Below are positions 42,721 through 51,912 of a DNA stretch of 64,000 nucleotides, one piece after another. Source of the stretch: Spodoptera frugiperda. Lineage: Eukaryota; Arthropoda; Insecta; Lepidoptera; Noctuidae. Under the pieces are notes generated by a model. That model did not search any database. It was not told the origin of the DNA and saw only the letters and a program-made list of their open reading frames with translations. The position numbers and the translations under genes were made by a program. Position 1 is the first letter of the stretch, and every line of letters starts with the position of its first letter. The stretch spans positions 1,674,001-1,738,000 of the forward strand of contig NC_064239.1 in the NCBI RefSeq assembly GCF_023101765.2, in the 5' to 3' direction.

Positions 42721-42762
42721 GTTGCTACGACATCTCGTAGCATTTCGTAGCACCGGCTACGA
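42721..42762. repeat. GCTACG/CGTAGC cluster 4, at the duplication edge
   Basis: GTTGCTACGACATCTCGTAG, CATTTCGTAGCACC and GGCTACGACGG. The homology between the two 9.7-kb copies starts inside it (42738). The right half is repeated at 52488-52512. Confidence 0.75.
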
Positions 42763-42815
42763 CGGTAAAATTTGTCATTTTTTATGATTATGATGTATGA
42801 TTTTGAACATTACAG

Positions 42816-42930
42816 CAACAAGCGGCGTTGATGGTCGCTGCGACGGCACAGGGCTACATCAGTCCGATGACAGCACTGGCCTCGCACGCTCTCAACGGCA
42901 TGTCGAACACTGTGGTACCACCTTCCTCGG
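42816..42930 (+). CDS. bru3: bru3 exon C (copy 1): linker
   Basis: A 115-nt exon, phase 0 to phase 1, acceptor attacag and donor gtaaat. It encodes QQAALMVAATAQGYISPMTA followed by LASHALNGMSNTVVPPSS, equivalent to the QQQAALVAAHSAYLSPM-type linker of CELF4. It is not an RNA-binding domain; the linker differs between isoforms and is thought to mediate regulatory contacts. Confidence 0.92.
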
Positions 42931-42975
42931 GTAAATATTGTTCTTTACCCTACAAATATACGTCTTTTCCTACTT

Positions 42976-43011
42976 GATATCATAAAGTCTAATGAAAGAC
43001 TTTATGATATC
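42976..43011 (+). repeat. Perfect 15-bp inverted repeat in the 153-nt C-D intron (copy 1)
   Basis: Arms 42976-42990 (GATATCATAAAGTCT) and 42997-43011 are exact reverse complements around a 6-nt loop, AATGAA. It starts 46 bases after the exon C donor and would fold in the pre-mRNA. The same hairpin is intact in copy 2 at 52725-52760. Confidence 0.85.
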
Positions 43012-43083
43012 ATACTATTGTGTGATTCTTCCTACTTCCTTAATCTACGAATATACTAATTGTTACTTATGGTTCAATTTCAG

Positions 43084-43260
43084 ATAACTTCTCTGGGCTA
43101 GCGATAGGCACAGGTGGCGGGCAGCCGCTGAATGGAGCTCTGCCATCATTGCCCTCTCCAACGATGCCTGGCTTCAACATGGCCGCTCAGACTGCTAACG
43201 GACAGCCCCCACCGCAAGATGCCGTCTACACCAACGGCATACATCAGACCTTCACTGGAC
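43084..43260 (+). CDS. bru3: bru3 exon D (copy 1): linker
   Basis: A 177-nt exon with phase 1 at both ends, acceptor aatttcag and donor gtaagt. It encodes DNFSGLAIGTGGGQPLNGAL, then PSLPSPTMPGFNMAAQTANG and QPPPQDAVYTNGIHQTFTG. Gly/Pro/Gln/Asn-rich, low complexity, probably disordered. Because the phases are equal it can be skipped without breaking frame. Confidence 0.9.
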
Positions 43261-43450
43261 GTAAGTATTTTTTACTATGGCAGCCAATATTGGTGCCATT
43301 TTTACAGTGGTCCTAATATTGTACCTTGTGGAACTCCTATGTTTGTTCGACTTTCATATGTATTACCTCTAATATATAACTCATTTTCATTTAGAAAACC
43401 CCATGTATTAAAACTGTAGCTTTATAACACGTTTATGTTGTATTTTCCAG

Positions 43451-43543
43451 CTGTTCCAGTAACTGCACAAGGCCTGCCCAACGGTGAGGCAGCAGCGCTG
43501 CAACACGCGGCTTACCCGGGCATGCAGCCCTTCCCCGGAGTCG
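43451..43543 (+). CDS. bru3: bru3 exon E (copy 1): linker
   Basis: A 93-nt exon with phase 1 at both ends, acceptor tattttccag and donor gtgagt. It encodes PVPVTAQGLPNGEAAALQHA followed by AYPGMQPFPGV. Symmetric, so it can act as a cassette exon. Confidence 0.9.
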
Positions 43544-44391
43544 GTGAGTGGCATCGCCCCATACCCTACACACGAACTGCTTTAGTTACCTGCTTCAGAC
43601 TTGACCAATAGACCATTTCAGACTAAATGTTATTACTTATCCGAAAATGATTTTTTTGATATATTTTACTGGTGAATCAAATTAACTTGTGAAATTGGAA
43701 TATTCGTTGTAATTTTTGGAACCGGATACCTTTTGGTTCCATTTTAACTATTGGTCAAGTCAAATTTCATGTTAGCCACGTTGCTGCTAAAAGAAATTTG
43801 AGTTTTAATCACCATACGTACTTTTAAAGACCAAAGTGCTATCACATTTCTTGAAATCGATTTCTTTTAGCAACAAACAAAGCAAATATATCACAACCTT
43901 TGTATAGAATGAGTATTCAGTAATTACTATAAGTCTGTGTATTTTGAATGAATGGTATATATTGTAATTGCCGATGCAAGGGAAACGGGTGTTTTGTATA
44001 TTGTTTATATATTTATCTACTGATTGATTGATCTGCTACCAAATATTCATTTTACATTAAGACAGTTTAACTTATTTTTAGCAGATCGATCGACTACTAG
44101 TACATTGTTGTGTCCACCCATAAAGGATACTGTGCGCTGTTCAAATCACGCTACTCGATATTATGATTAGTACTCAATAGTAGTTTGTGTTCAATGTTAT
44201 ATGTCTATTATTTTATCCACCAAAATTGAAACAAAAATTGTAAGAATTGGCAAAGAAAAAGAAAACGTAATTGTATATCAATGGATATGATTTTAGCTTG
44301 ATTATTGTTACATAATAATGTTGTTACATGCATGTATATGTACGCAACTATAGGTGTTCATTGTGAAAATGTGCAAATTAATGTTCTACAG
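43544..44391 (+). other. Intron E-F (copy 1)
   Basis: An 848-nt AT-rich intron, donor gtgagt and acceptor atgttctacag. It contains an imperfect inverted repeat (GATTGATCTGCTA at 44026-44038, complement TAGCAGATCGATC at 44079-44091, one mismatch). This intron is visibly diverged from its counterpart at 53281-54128, with several substitutions and small indels. Confidence 0.85.
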
Positions 44392-44469
44392 CTTATCCAG
44401 CGGTATATGGGCAGTTTCCGCAGCCCATCCCGCCACCGATGTCAACGATTGCGCCTGCGCAAAGAGAAG
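44392..44469 (+). CDS. bru3: bru3 exon F (copy 1): linker end
   Basis: A 78-nt exon with phase 1 at both ends, acceptor ttctacag and donor gtaagt. It encodes AYPAVYGQFPQPIPPPMSTI and then APAQRE, the Pro-rich segment just before RRM3. The AQREG junction is shared with CELF3-6. It is identical in the second copy. Confidence 0.9.
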
Positions 44470-45216
44470 GTAAGTGGAGCTCCAAGGACGACGCCACGGA
44501 ACTAACCCCGTCCTTCAGCAGACGATTTCATCCACTTCCATTAACCAGCTCTCTATGTTTACGGAGATCATCGAAAATCAATAAACTCAAAATATAATTA
44601 TATTACTGGAGTTTTATTGATTTTGTTATATGTACTTCTGTTTGTTATTCAGCCATAAATACAATAAGTTCAATAATGAAGCTTGATGCAACAACATTAT
44701 CTATTTATTCGTCCATTGACATTTTGGCTGGATAGCATTTGGTGTTGTCTTCAGTTTATGTGTTTATGTCATAGTTGATGTTCTTCCAAGTATACAGTGA
44801 CACACTGATGGCTTACGATCAGCCTCTCCCGCACATTCACTAGTTTCTGCTGTACCGTACCTCACGTCTGTCGCTGTACACTACATGTCATGTGCATCTT
44901 TGTGTCTGTCGTATCGCTGTTCTATGGATATGTGTCTTTATAACATGTAACGTATTAACTTTATTTATTCTCTAACTTCAGATTTTTGTTTAATAATTAT
45001 AACTTGACTTTTATCGTTCACAGTAAGTTCGTCAGTTGCGTCGTCTTAACCTCCATTAATCATTTCTTTCATACTAATGTCTTGAGTTGAACTAAAGAGT
45101 ATAACATCACCTTAAATTACTTCATTTAGTACAATCCTCCCGTTTAACAAAACCCTTTCGTGATTGTGTTCAGAGGCAGATTTGTGAGTTCTTTAAAGAT
45201 TTTCTTATGTTCCCAG
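44470..45216 (+). other. Intron F-G (copy 1)
   Basis: A 747-nt intron, donor gtaagt and acceptor ttatgttcccag. Its first 270 bases or so differ from copy 2 at several positions. From about 44750 on, the two copies are identical. No exon or repeat recognised. Confidence 0.85.
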
Positions 45217-45375
45217 GCTGCTCCATCTCGGGCCCCGAGGGCTGCAACCTCTTCATCTACCACCTGCCGCAGGAGTTTGGAGACGCCGAATTGATGCAGA
45301 TGTTTCTGCCCTTTGGCAACGTCATCAGCAGCAAAGTATTCATCGACCGCGCCACCAACCAGAGCAAGTGTTTCG
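45217..45375 (+). CDS. bru3: bru3 exon G (copy 1): first half of RRM3
   Basis: A 159-nt exon, phase 1 at both ends. It encodes GCSISGPEGCNLFIYHLPQE, then FGDAELMQMFLPFGNVISSK and VFIDRATNQSKCF. RNP2 is LFIYHL. The donor gttcgt is weak against the GT-A/G-AGT consensus but is required to complete KCFG-FVSF across the join. CELF RRM3 alone binds UGU motifs. Confidence 0.94.
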
Positions 45376-45486
45376 GTTCGTTGTACTTTTACAACTACAT
45401 TTCTTAATATAAACATAACTTCCTAAATTAATTACAAATCTTCACACTTGACTAAAAGTACTAAATGAACTGGATATTTATTCCAG

Positions 45487-45614
45487 GCTTCGTATCGTTC
45501 GACAACCCGGCGTCGGCGCAGGCGGCGATCCAGGCGATGAACGGCTTTCAGATCGGCATGAAGCGGCTGAAGGTCCAACTTAAGCGACCCAAGGATGCCA
45601 ATCGGCCTTACTAA
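45487..45614 (+). CDS. bru3: bru3 exon H (copy 1): end of RRM3 and stop
   Basis: 128 coding nt, acceptor tattccag. It encodes [20 protein letters not shown], then [20 protein letters not shown] and a final Tyr before TAA. It completes RNP1 (KCFGFVSF) and RRM3 and ends with the conserved RPKDANRPY tail of CELF3-6. Identical in the second copy. Confidence 0.95.
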
Positions 45615-45653
45615 CCCAAGACGCCGTCCCTGCGCGCTCATCGCGTGCCCATG

Positions 45654-45739
45654 GTATGTAGACAACCCTGTATAATGCTGATGTGGTACAACAGTGGCCT
45701 ATGAAAGTTCAGTAAGTAATGAGAGTGACGTTGTTGCAG
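45654..45739 (+). other. Possible 86-nt intron in the 3'UTR (copy 1)
   Basis: A consensus donor (cccatg then gtatgt) and an acceptor (gacgttgttgcag) bracket 86 bases. Both sites persist in copy 2 (55390-55476) although the sequence between them has changed more than its surroundings, as expected for an intron. The junction would lie 39 nt after the stop, within the usual 50-55-nt limit for escaping nonsense-mediated decay. Confidence 0.55.
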
Positions 45740-46228
45740 GTGGCGGCCGGAGCGCACGGCACGCCCGAGGCGCGCCAGTTCGCGTGTTATCAACAATTCT
45801 ATGGAATTTACTACACATTTATTGTATAGCAAATATCATTACCTACATACTTACCTAAAGAATTATGCAAGCCCACTCGGCGAGTATACTAAATTAGTTA
45901 AAAGTAATTTATTAAATCAGCGCGTAGGAATGCTTCATTCTTATCATTATCGATTAATCATTAAATTACTCTATTATATTATTATATATACAATTTATTA
46001 ACTTTGATTAAATTATTATTATTATTATAAAATGACACGTTATAAAAATTTTGTCATTCGTAATCATACTTCTACTTCTAAGTACTTAACGTTTAACTGA
46101 AACTTTTAACATAAATTTATTATACTAGTTATTTGCTTGAACTAAGCCAAACTGAATTTATTAAGTAAGTTGAAAATGTAAGAAAAAAAGTGTATTTTAA
46201 TGATTGTATATTGCAAGGAAACGCAGCG

Positions 46229-46425
46229 CCGCGGGCGATAGCGCGCGTGTGCCTGGCAGGCAGCCGATATACGACAGAGCAGGTGGGCCGGCTCGGCCAG
46301 GCCGGCCGTCCGGTGCGTTCGGCCGGGCCGGCCTGCCTGTCCCTGTGCGGCCCGTCCGGCCTTCTCTGGCTCGGCCCGGCCCTGTCCGGCACGTCGCCCG
46401 CCGCGCGCGCGCAGACACTGTTGTC
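46229..46425 (+). other. GC-rich, self-complementary patch in the 3'UTR (copy 1)
   Basis: Very CpG-rich DNA with repeated GGCCGG/CCGGCC words inside otherwise AT-rich sequence. It would form stable secondary structure in the RNA. Open frames on both strands here are by-products of the composition. Copy 2 (about 55965-56163) has an extra AG and a T-to-C change. Confidence 0.6.
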
Positions 46426-46514
46426 TCCCCCCGCCGAACTGATCACACTAATATAAGTGCTCGCATAGATCACTATTGGAGTATTTATAATGTCCTATAT
46501 TTTGTTAAATTTTA

Positions 46515-46535
46515 ATGTGTGTGTGTATGTGTGTA
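46515..46535 (+). promoter_or_regulatory. UGU-rich tract, candidate CELF/Bruno binding site (copy 1)
   Basis: A TGTGTGTGTGTATGTGTGT run in the predicted 3'UTR. CELF proteins bind UGU repeats and Bruno response elements contain UGUAU/UGUGU cores, so autoregulation is possible. It is preserved in copy 2 at 56254-56273. Confidence 0.4.
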
Positions 46536-49524
46536 AGCTATGTGGCTGGCTCGTACCACACGACATTCTCTCACGGCGTTACTCGAGATGACAATGTACT
46601 GTACCCTGCGATTACCACGACACCACAGTGTGCGGCGAATGTACAGTTATACTATATACCTTGTAACTACGACTATGTATAATATTGAGTAGCACGTTGT
46701 AATGACGCGTCTGTCTGTCCATGGTACGGCCAGCAACCTCACAAACCTACATGTTAGTGAACGATGTTGTTGACAAAATTAAATGTTTGTATTAACGCTG
46801 TGTACAAATCAAAGTGCACTTCATGATTCAATACTTAGGCCTTCGTTTCAAAAGATCGTGTTATTATGTGTTGTAAATTCCAATATGGGCTGTGATATAA
46901 AAAATATAATATCAACATAATGGACTGTACAGGCCGTTCGTCTCTGTATTGCATATGTGTGTACCGCTCCCGAGCCGACCGCTCGCCGCGCCCCTCCTGC
47001 CAAACCCGAGATCTTGCCAACTCTCACGTTCCGCTCTCTTCCTACTCTACCCTGTTATTGTTATCTAAACTTAACTTCCCTGCAGTATAATGATTGATAC
47101 CCTTCCAAGCTAAACGATCATGATAGGGACACTTTCAGAGATTTACTCTAAAGAAAAATCACTATTTATTTTTGTACATACTAAATGGAAATTCCTGAAA
47201 ATGTCCCTGTGTAACATGACATTAGCTTACAAATGTTATGTTATTTTGTTATCAGAACAAATGTGTCTGACTGTAAAAGATCTGTAGATAGTTAATTAGA
47301 CAATACCGAGCAGAGAGGGCGCGGGGCGCGCGCGCGGCACACTCGCGAGGTCGCGATGTCAATTCTCTCGGAGCGCGCTTCCCCTAATTTGTTTAAAGCA
47401 TTCGTGTGTGAGTGTCTATACATTATACATATATAAAAACTATTCGTGTTAAGGTGTTGAATACAATAACTGTGACTTAATGCGTCCCGGGAGTCAACAG
47501 TGAGTGGTGCGCGAACTAACAGAATACAAAACTAGTGTAATTTCTACTGAAGAAATAGATTCATAATCAAGAAAAGTACCAATATAAATATATAATAATA
47601 CGAGATACCTTAGATATATTGTGTGCGCGCGGGCGAGTCGCACAGCGTGGCACGCGCGGCGCGGCCGGCGGGGCCCGCGGCCTGGCCGTGGGGCCGTCAC
47701 AGGGACCCAGGCCGGGCGGCGGGGGCCCACGCGCAGGGCCCGGCCCGGGCCACAGGACCCACATGCAGTGGCCTGGTTCGGGTCGCCCTCCGCCACGCCG
47801 CCCGCTCTAGTCAAATATTACACTCACCACAAGACATAGAATTTTATATTTACACAAATAATTATATTATATTGATATAGTATTCTAGTTTTAGGCGATA
47901 CTATGATTTACAAGTAAGCAGTGTGTTTAAACGATATTCGAAAAAAAAACATAAAAGTAAATCGTTTTAAGTGTTCTCTAGTTCTTTTCTCTAAAGTCTT
48001 ATCTCACCGTTGTGCAATACGTTGTTACGCTTTTTATAATTGTTTTAGCCTCGTATTTATTTGATTAAGTATTTATTTGATGGATGTTTCTTACGTTACC
48101 GTTGTAGATAATTCGTCGACGTGGTCTCGTTTCGTAAACCGACTGCGAGCCGGCCTCAGTATGGTTAGGCAGTGTGTGTCCACCCTGGCCCTCGTGGCGG
48201 GCAGTGACGCCGCGGACGGCCACTGGTCGCCACTGGTCGCGCTCGGGTCGCAAGTGTTGAGTGCAACGCCGACGGCGGCAACGCCGCGCCGCGACCGACT
48301 TAGGTTACAGATACACAAATGGATGCCAAACCCGAACACGTATACTTAGTATATCGACTATCGATAATATCACCTCGTGGGTAATGTAGGCGTAATGCGC
48401 CCGGGCACCGCCCGGGACGATTAATAATATTGTGTACTTATATCTTTATACTGATTAAAATTAAAATTCCCTAAAAATATATTGCGGAGACGCGAACATT
48501 TGTAATAGATTAATGAGTCCTTTCAGAATGTATAAAACAATCGCCATAAAAGTGATTCTAGGATACAGGGTATGCTTTGCAATTATTTAAATGTATCTAA
48601 ATAATTTCACGTAGGCAGATATTGCCGACTGTCTGCCGTAGAGTCCGACTCGCACACGTGCCCGGCGGCAGCGCGCCGCATCACTCTCGGGTCCACTAGT
48701 CTGTCGCTACTTTTTATACTGTCTCGTACTGTAGCGTAACCGCCCTCATCCTCATCTCACGCTGTCCATTCTACTGCTCGACTACTGACGCGCTTCGCTC
48801 GCTTCGTTTCCGACAGCCGACAGGCGACATCTTCACCCCAGTTAGTGCCACTGCGTTACTGAAGTATCCTCACTCACTTGTCACGTGTCACTCCGCGGCA
48901 GCGCGACGTCACGCGACGCCACTCGCGACACATCAACAACATTCTTAGTATTACGAAATCGAATTTCTAAAAACTATTAACTCCTGACATTTTATAATAT
49001 ATTTATATATATCGTTCGCATACTCCAATACGTGGTAGCGCACGCGTACACGTGAACATAATCGATGCACTCAAGGACGTTTGAATCGTTGGTAAGCGGT
49101 ATGCGAATCGAAGGCGGGTCGTATTAAGGCGATATAGTTAGTTAGAGGTCGGGCGCGGGCGGCAGGGCGGGCGTGACGTCATTCGCGCGATATACAACGC
49201 GCCCGCCGCGCCCCGCTCGATTTTACTTAGTACATAAGGTGAATGCCAATATTTTAATCAGAAAAAAAACAAACCTTAGAATCGGGAATTATTAATCATA
49301 TTATATCTATTTATATAATAAAAATATGGAGAGAGCGCATAGTGCTTTTATGAATAGTAGGTTCTAGTATTGAAACAAAACGATCTAGTCATATCTCCTT
49401 TCTGTTATTTATTTTTTCTATCGCTTAGCATAGTTTAGCTTCAAGCACACGTTCGTACTTACTTTATTATATCGTACTTGTCTTATTTGTGTACTAGCGT
49501 GTACCTGTTACTGTTGCGTTCCTC

Positions 49525-49560
49525 GGCTGTACTGGCTGTACTGGCTGTACTAGCTGTACT
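49525..49560 (+). repeat. 9-bp minisatellite, 4 units (copy 1)
   Basis: Four units of GGCTGTACT (last unit AGCTGTACT). Copy 2 has five units at 59263-59307, the largest length difference between the copies in the otherwise near-identical centre. Confidence 0.85.
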
Positions 49561-50880
49561 CTCTAGTACTAGCATCTACTACTAGACACTCGTTGTTATC
49601 TTAACTTCCTAACTTACTGCATTAGATCGACATATTTTCACATAAACCTACTATATTATATGAGATGAGAATATACTACTAATTTAATTTTTGATAAGTT
49701 ATCCAGAATACTGTTACTGCAGCAGCCCTACCTTTAGATTAGTTAAGGTTAATTGAGATAATTTATCGGTATAGAATGGTAGAGCACGAGTTATGAATGG
49801 TATAACCGTTTGGTTAAGTTAGAGGTTTAAAGTTACCTTAGGGCAAGTTATTGGAGTATGATTTAGGTAGAGAAGATTACTCTCATAGTTCAGCTAAAGA
49901 TTGTAAGCGGCGCGGAGAGTGCGCGCGTGAGGCGTCGCGGGCACTCGGCGCGCCGCAATATCGCGCCGTCCGTAACATCTCAAATAATATATTGTTACCG
50001 ATATCAGTTCCCTAGTTTGCTTCACCTACCCTACTGGATTCTTACTAGTTATCGACTCTGGACAGACGTCACAGGTTATTTTTAAATTGTAAAGTCGACC
50101 GCGGCCACTGGAGCTCCGTCCCGCACACACCGACCGACTTCAAAGTACTTTATAGATATTGACAAGGATTTATCCTAGCGTAGAGATATAATACGAACTG
50201 CCAAGTAACAGAACTTATTGTAGATGTAGTGTACGCTTACTGCAGGTAGGTAGGTACGGTGTGTCGGCCGGGGCCCGGCCGCGGGGGCTGCGTGTGTACC
50301 TATGTTCCACAGTAATTCGATTTGTACATACATATGACGTCATATCTTTAGGAGCTTACTAGCCTTTTGCCCCGGGACCGCCCGGGCGGGTGACAGGGTG
50401 TCGCTGTGTTAATGCTAAGTGGAATTCATAATCATTAACCGTTTTTTAGAATGGTTACACGCCATACTTGATAAAATGTAAGGGTAAAATTATACGGGCG
50501 ACTGGACTGAAGCCGATACTGAACTGTACATTAGAACAGCCCACTTACAACACGAATTTGAAGATAGCTTGTAACTACATTCTATGCAGATGAAGCTCGT
50601 GTTCACATTTTGAAGGTTCTCAGTCGCCTGATAAACCCGAGGTGTATAAAATGGTGAACCAATTAAATACTCGTAAACTATGTCCCTTACATTGTTCTGG
50701 ATAACTTATATTGGAATAGTTTAAGAGTGAGCGAGGACGGTATGTGTTCAGGCTTGTTCGGGACCTGACACTTGTAATCGATTAAGATTCTGTAAAAGAT
50801 TGGTCTTTATATATAATCGATCATCGACCACACTCGATGCCACCCACCAATGTATTATAACTGTAAAATAGTATATGAAG

Positions 50881-50932
50881 AATAAATTATATACCCTTTA
50901 AATTAATATAACTATAACATTGTGTAAATAAA
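50881..50932 (+). terminator. Candidate internal poly(A) signals (copy 1)
   Basis: AATAAA at 50881-50886 and 50927-50932, followed by GT-containing sequence. A possible proximal poly(A) site of bru3. The same hexamers are at 60628-60633 and 60674-60679 in copy 2. Confidence 0.35.
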
Positions 50933-51278
50933 AGACCATCTAATACTTATGTATAAACTAAGGTAGTGTTTCAGTCGTTTCAAACAAAATATAATATATG
51001 AGAATGCCTTCAGAGTTGGTGTTTATATTTCCCCGAATAATCCTGAATATCTCCGTGTTTCTGTTTGCGTATGTATAGCTTACGAAGGGACACCACACGG
51101 TGCCTGTGATATACGCTTGTAATGATCGTCCATACAACCTACCTATGTACTTACGACACTTTATGTTGCTCTCCTACACTCGTAAAGCGTTACCAAATAT
51201 GTACAATGTTGATGCCATAACTATATCATTTTATTAAACTAACTCGAATTAATTTTATTATTATTAGTGTTAAGACAA

Positions 51279-51476
51279 CTATCGATATCGGTACACGAGT
51301 TTTTTAAACGAGTAACATTTTTAAAGTTTGTGAGCTGGGAACAAACCATCTCTCTAACTAGGATTTATTCATCAAATTGTTATACTAAAATAGAGAAAGA
51401 TTAAGAGTCGAGCGCATGTACCGATATCGATAAGAGTTTCAGGCTACCTATCGATAGATAAGTTAGTTATCGACAA
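51279..51476. promoter_or_regulatory. Cluster of ATCGAT/CGATA palindromes (copy 1)
   Basis: CTATCGATATCGG, CCGATATCGATAAG, CTATCGATAGATA and TTATCGACA within 200 bases. TATCGATA is the DREF element and CGATA the BEAF-32 core in flies. Retained in copy 2 at 61025-61221. Confidence 0.35.
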
Positions 51477-51898
51477 CACCGGATGTTCGCGATATTGAAC
51501 GTTGTACAGAGGCTGCCTCCAAGCAGTTATGTTTCGTCGCTAACACTCAGCCCCAAGTTGTTGTACTAAACAATTTAGTTAAATAAATACACTAGAGAAA
51601 TTATTGTTTAATGGGATCGTTGACCAGTCTGCCCAGTTGAAGACACACTGAAATAAATACGTTCAATCTTTAAATAAAGTTTTTAAGAGACTTGTTAAAG
51701 TCGCCTACTATTTAACTTTTATAGAGTATTCGATTATGGCATTGGAGTTATTGTTTCGTTCCTGAGACTGGGCCGACTGCACCACATGTGTAATACGTAC
51801 GCGGAGCCTTGTTCCCACACTGACCTCCCGTACCTATTAGCTAGCCATTGAAATGTTTATTCTCATATATTGTTATAGTTCGCCAAAGATTTGTAAAG

Positions 51899-51912
51899 AA
51901 TAAATAAATAAA
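51899..51912 (+). terminator. Candidate distal poly(A) signal cluster (copy 1)
   Basis: Three overlapping AATAAA hexamers followed by GAGTGTTATT. After this the sequence becomes AT-rich and plain. It is the last strong poly(A) signal before the copies begin to diverge again. Copy 2 equivalent: 61645-61658. Confidence 0.45.

Larger units (their letters stand above)
41777..42815 (+). other. Intron B-C, containing the left duplication breakpoint
   Basis: A 1039-nt intron, donor gtaaga and acceptor tgaacattacag. It holds two GCTACG/CGTAGC clusters (42466-42512 and 42721-42762). The second contains the left edge of the 9.7-kb duplication at about 42738. Only the last 78 bases of the intron, including the acceptor, are repeated before the second exon C. 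Confidence 0.85.
12655..45614 (+). other. bru3: bru3 / CELF3-6-type RNA-binding protein gene, 3' part (gene-level entry)
   Basis: Eight exons (A-H) splice in frame to give about 330 C-terminal residues of a CELF/Bruno protein. They hold the end of RRM2 with its RNP1 (GCAFVKF), the post-RRM2 segment SSSLVVKFADTEKER, a Q/P/A/N-rich linker, and RRM3 with RNP2 (LFIYHL) and RNP1 (KCFGFVSF). The C-terminus is [13 protein letters not shown]. The ADTEKER segment and the RPKDANRPY tail place it with vertebrate CELF3-6 and fly bru3 rather than CELF1/2 and arrest. Family members bind UGU-rich RNA and control splicing, translation and mRNA stability, mostly in neurons. RRM1, the start of RRM2 and the 5' end lie before the window. 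Exon A is 80 nt, the conserved length of this CELF exon. The last six exons are duplicated downstream. Confidence 0.88.
45615..51912 (+). other. bru3: Probable long 3'UTR of bru3 (copy 1)
   Basis: The stretch between the stop codon and the last cluster of AATAAA signals has no coding potential. It contains one short spliced-looking intron, GC-rich patches (46229-46425 and 47625-47810), a UGU-rich run (46515-46535), Pumilio-type TGTACATA octamers (47173-47180, 50323-50330), a 9-bp minisatellite (49525-49560) and TATCGATA palindromes (51279-51476). Neural CELF genes commonly have long 3'UTRs. The extent is inferred; no transcript data are available here. Small frames with Arg/Pro/Gly-rich translations in the GC patches are not genes. 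Confidence 0.55.

Noticed and set aside
45144..45416. 90-codon frame on the - strand over exon G, and the same at 54880-55152
   Set aside because: Shadow of the RRM3 exon; the + strand reading gives conserved RNP motifs and correct splice phases.
46129..46515. Several overlapping Arg/Pro/Gly-rich frames on both strands (also 47494-47880, 48065-48349 and the copy 2 equivalents)
   Set aside because: They arise from GC-rich low-complexity DNA in the 3'UTR; no motif and no preference for one frame.
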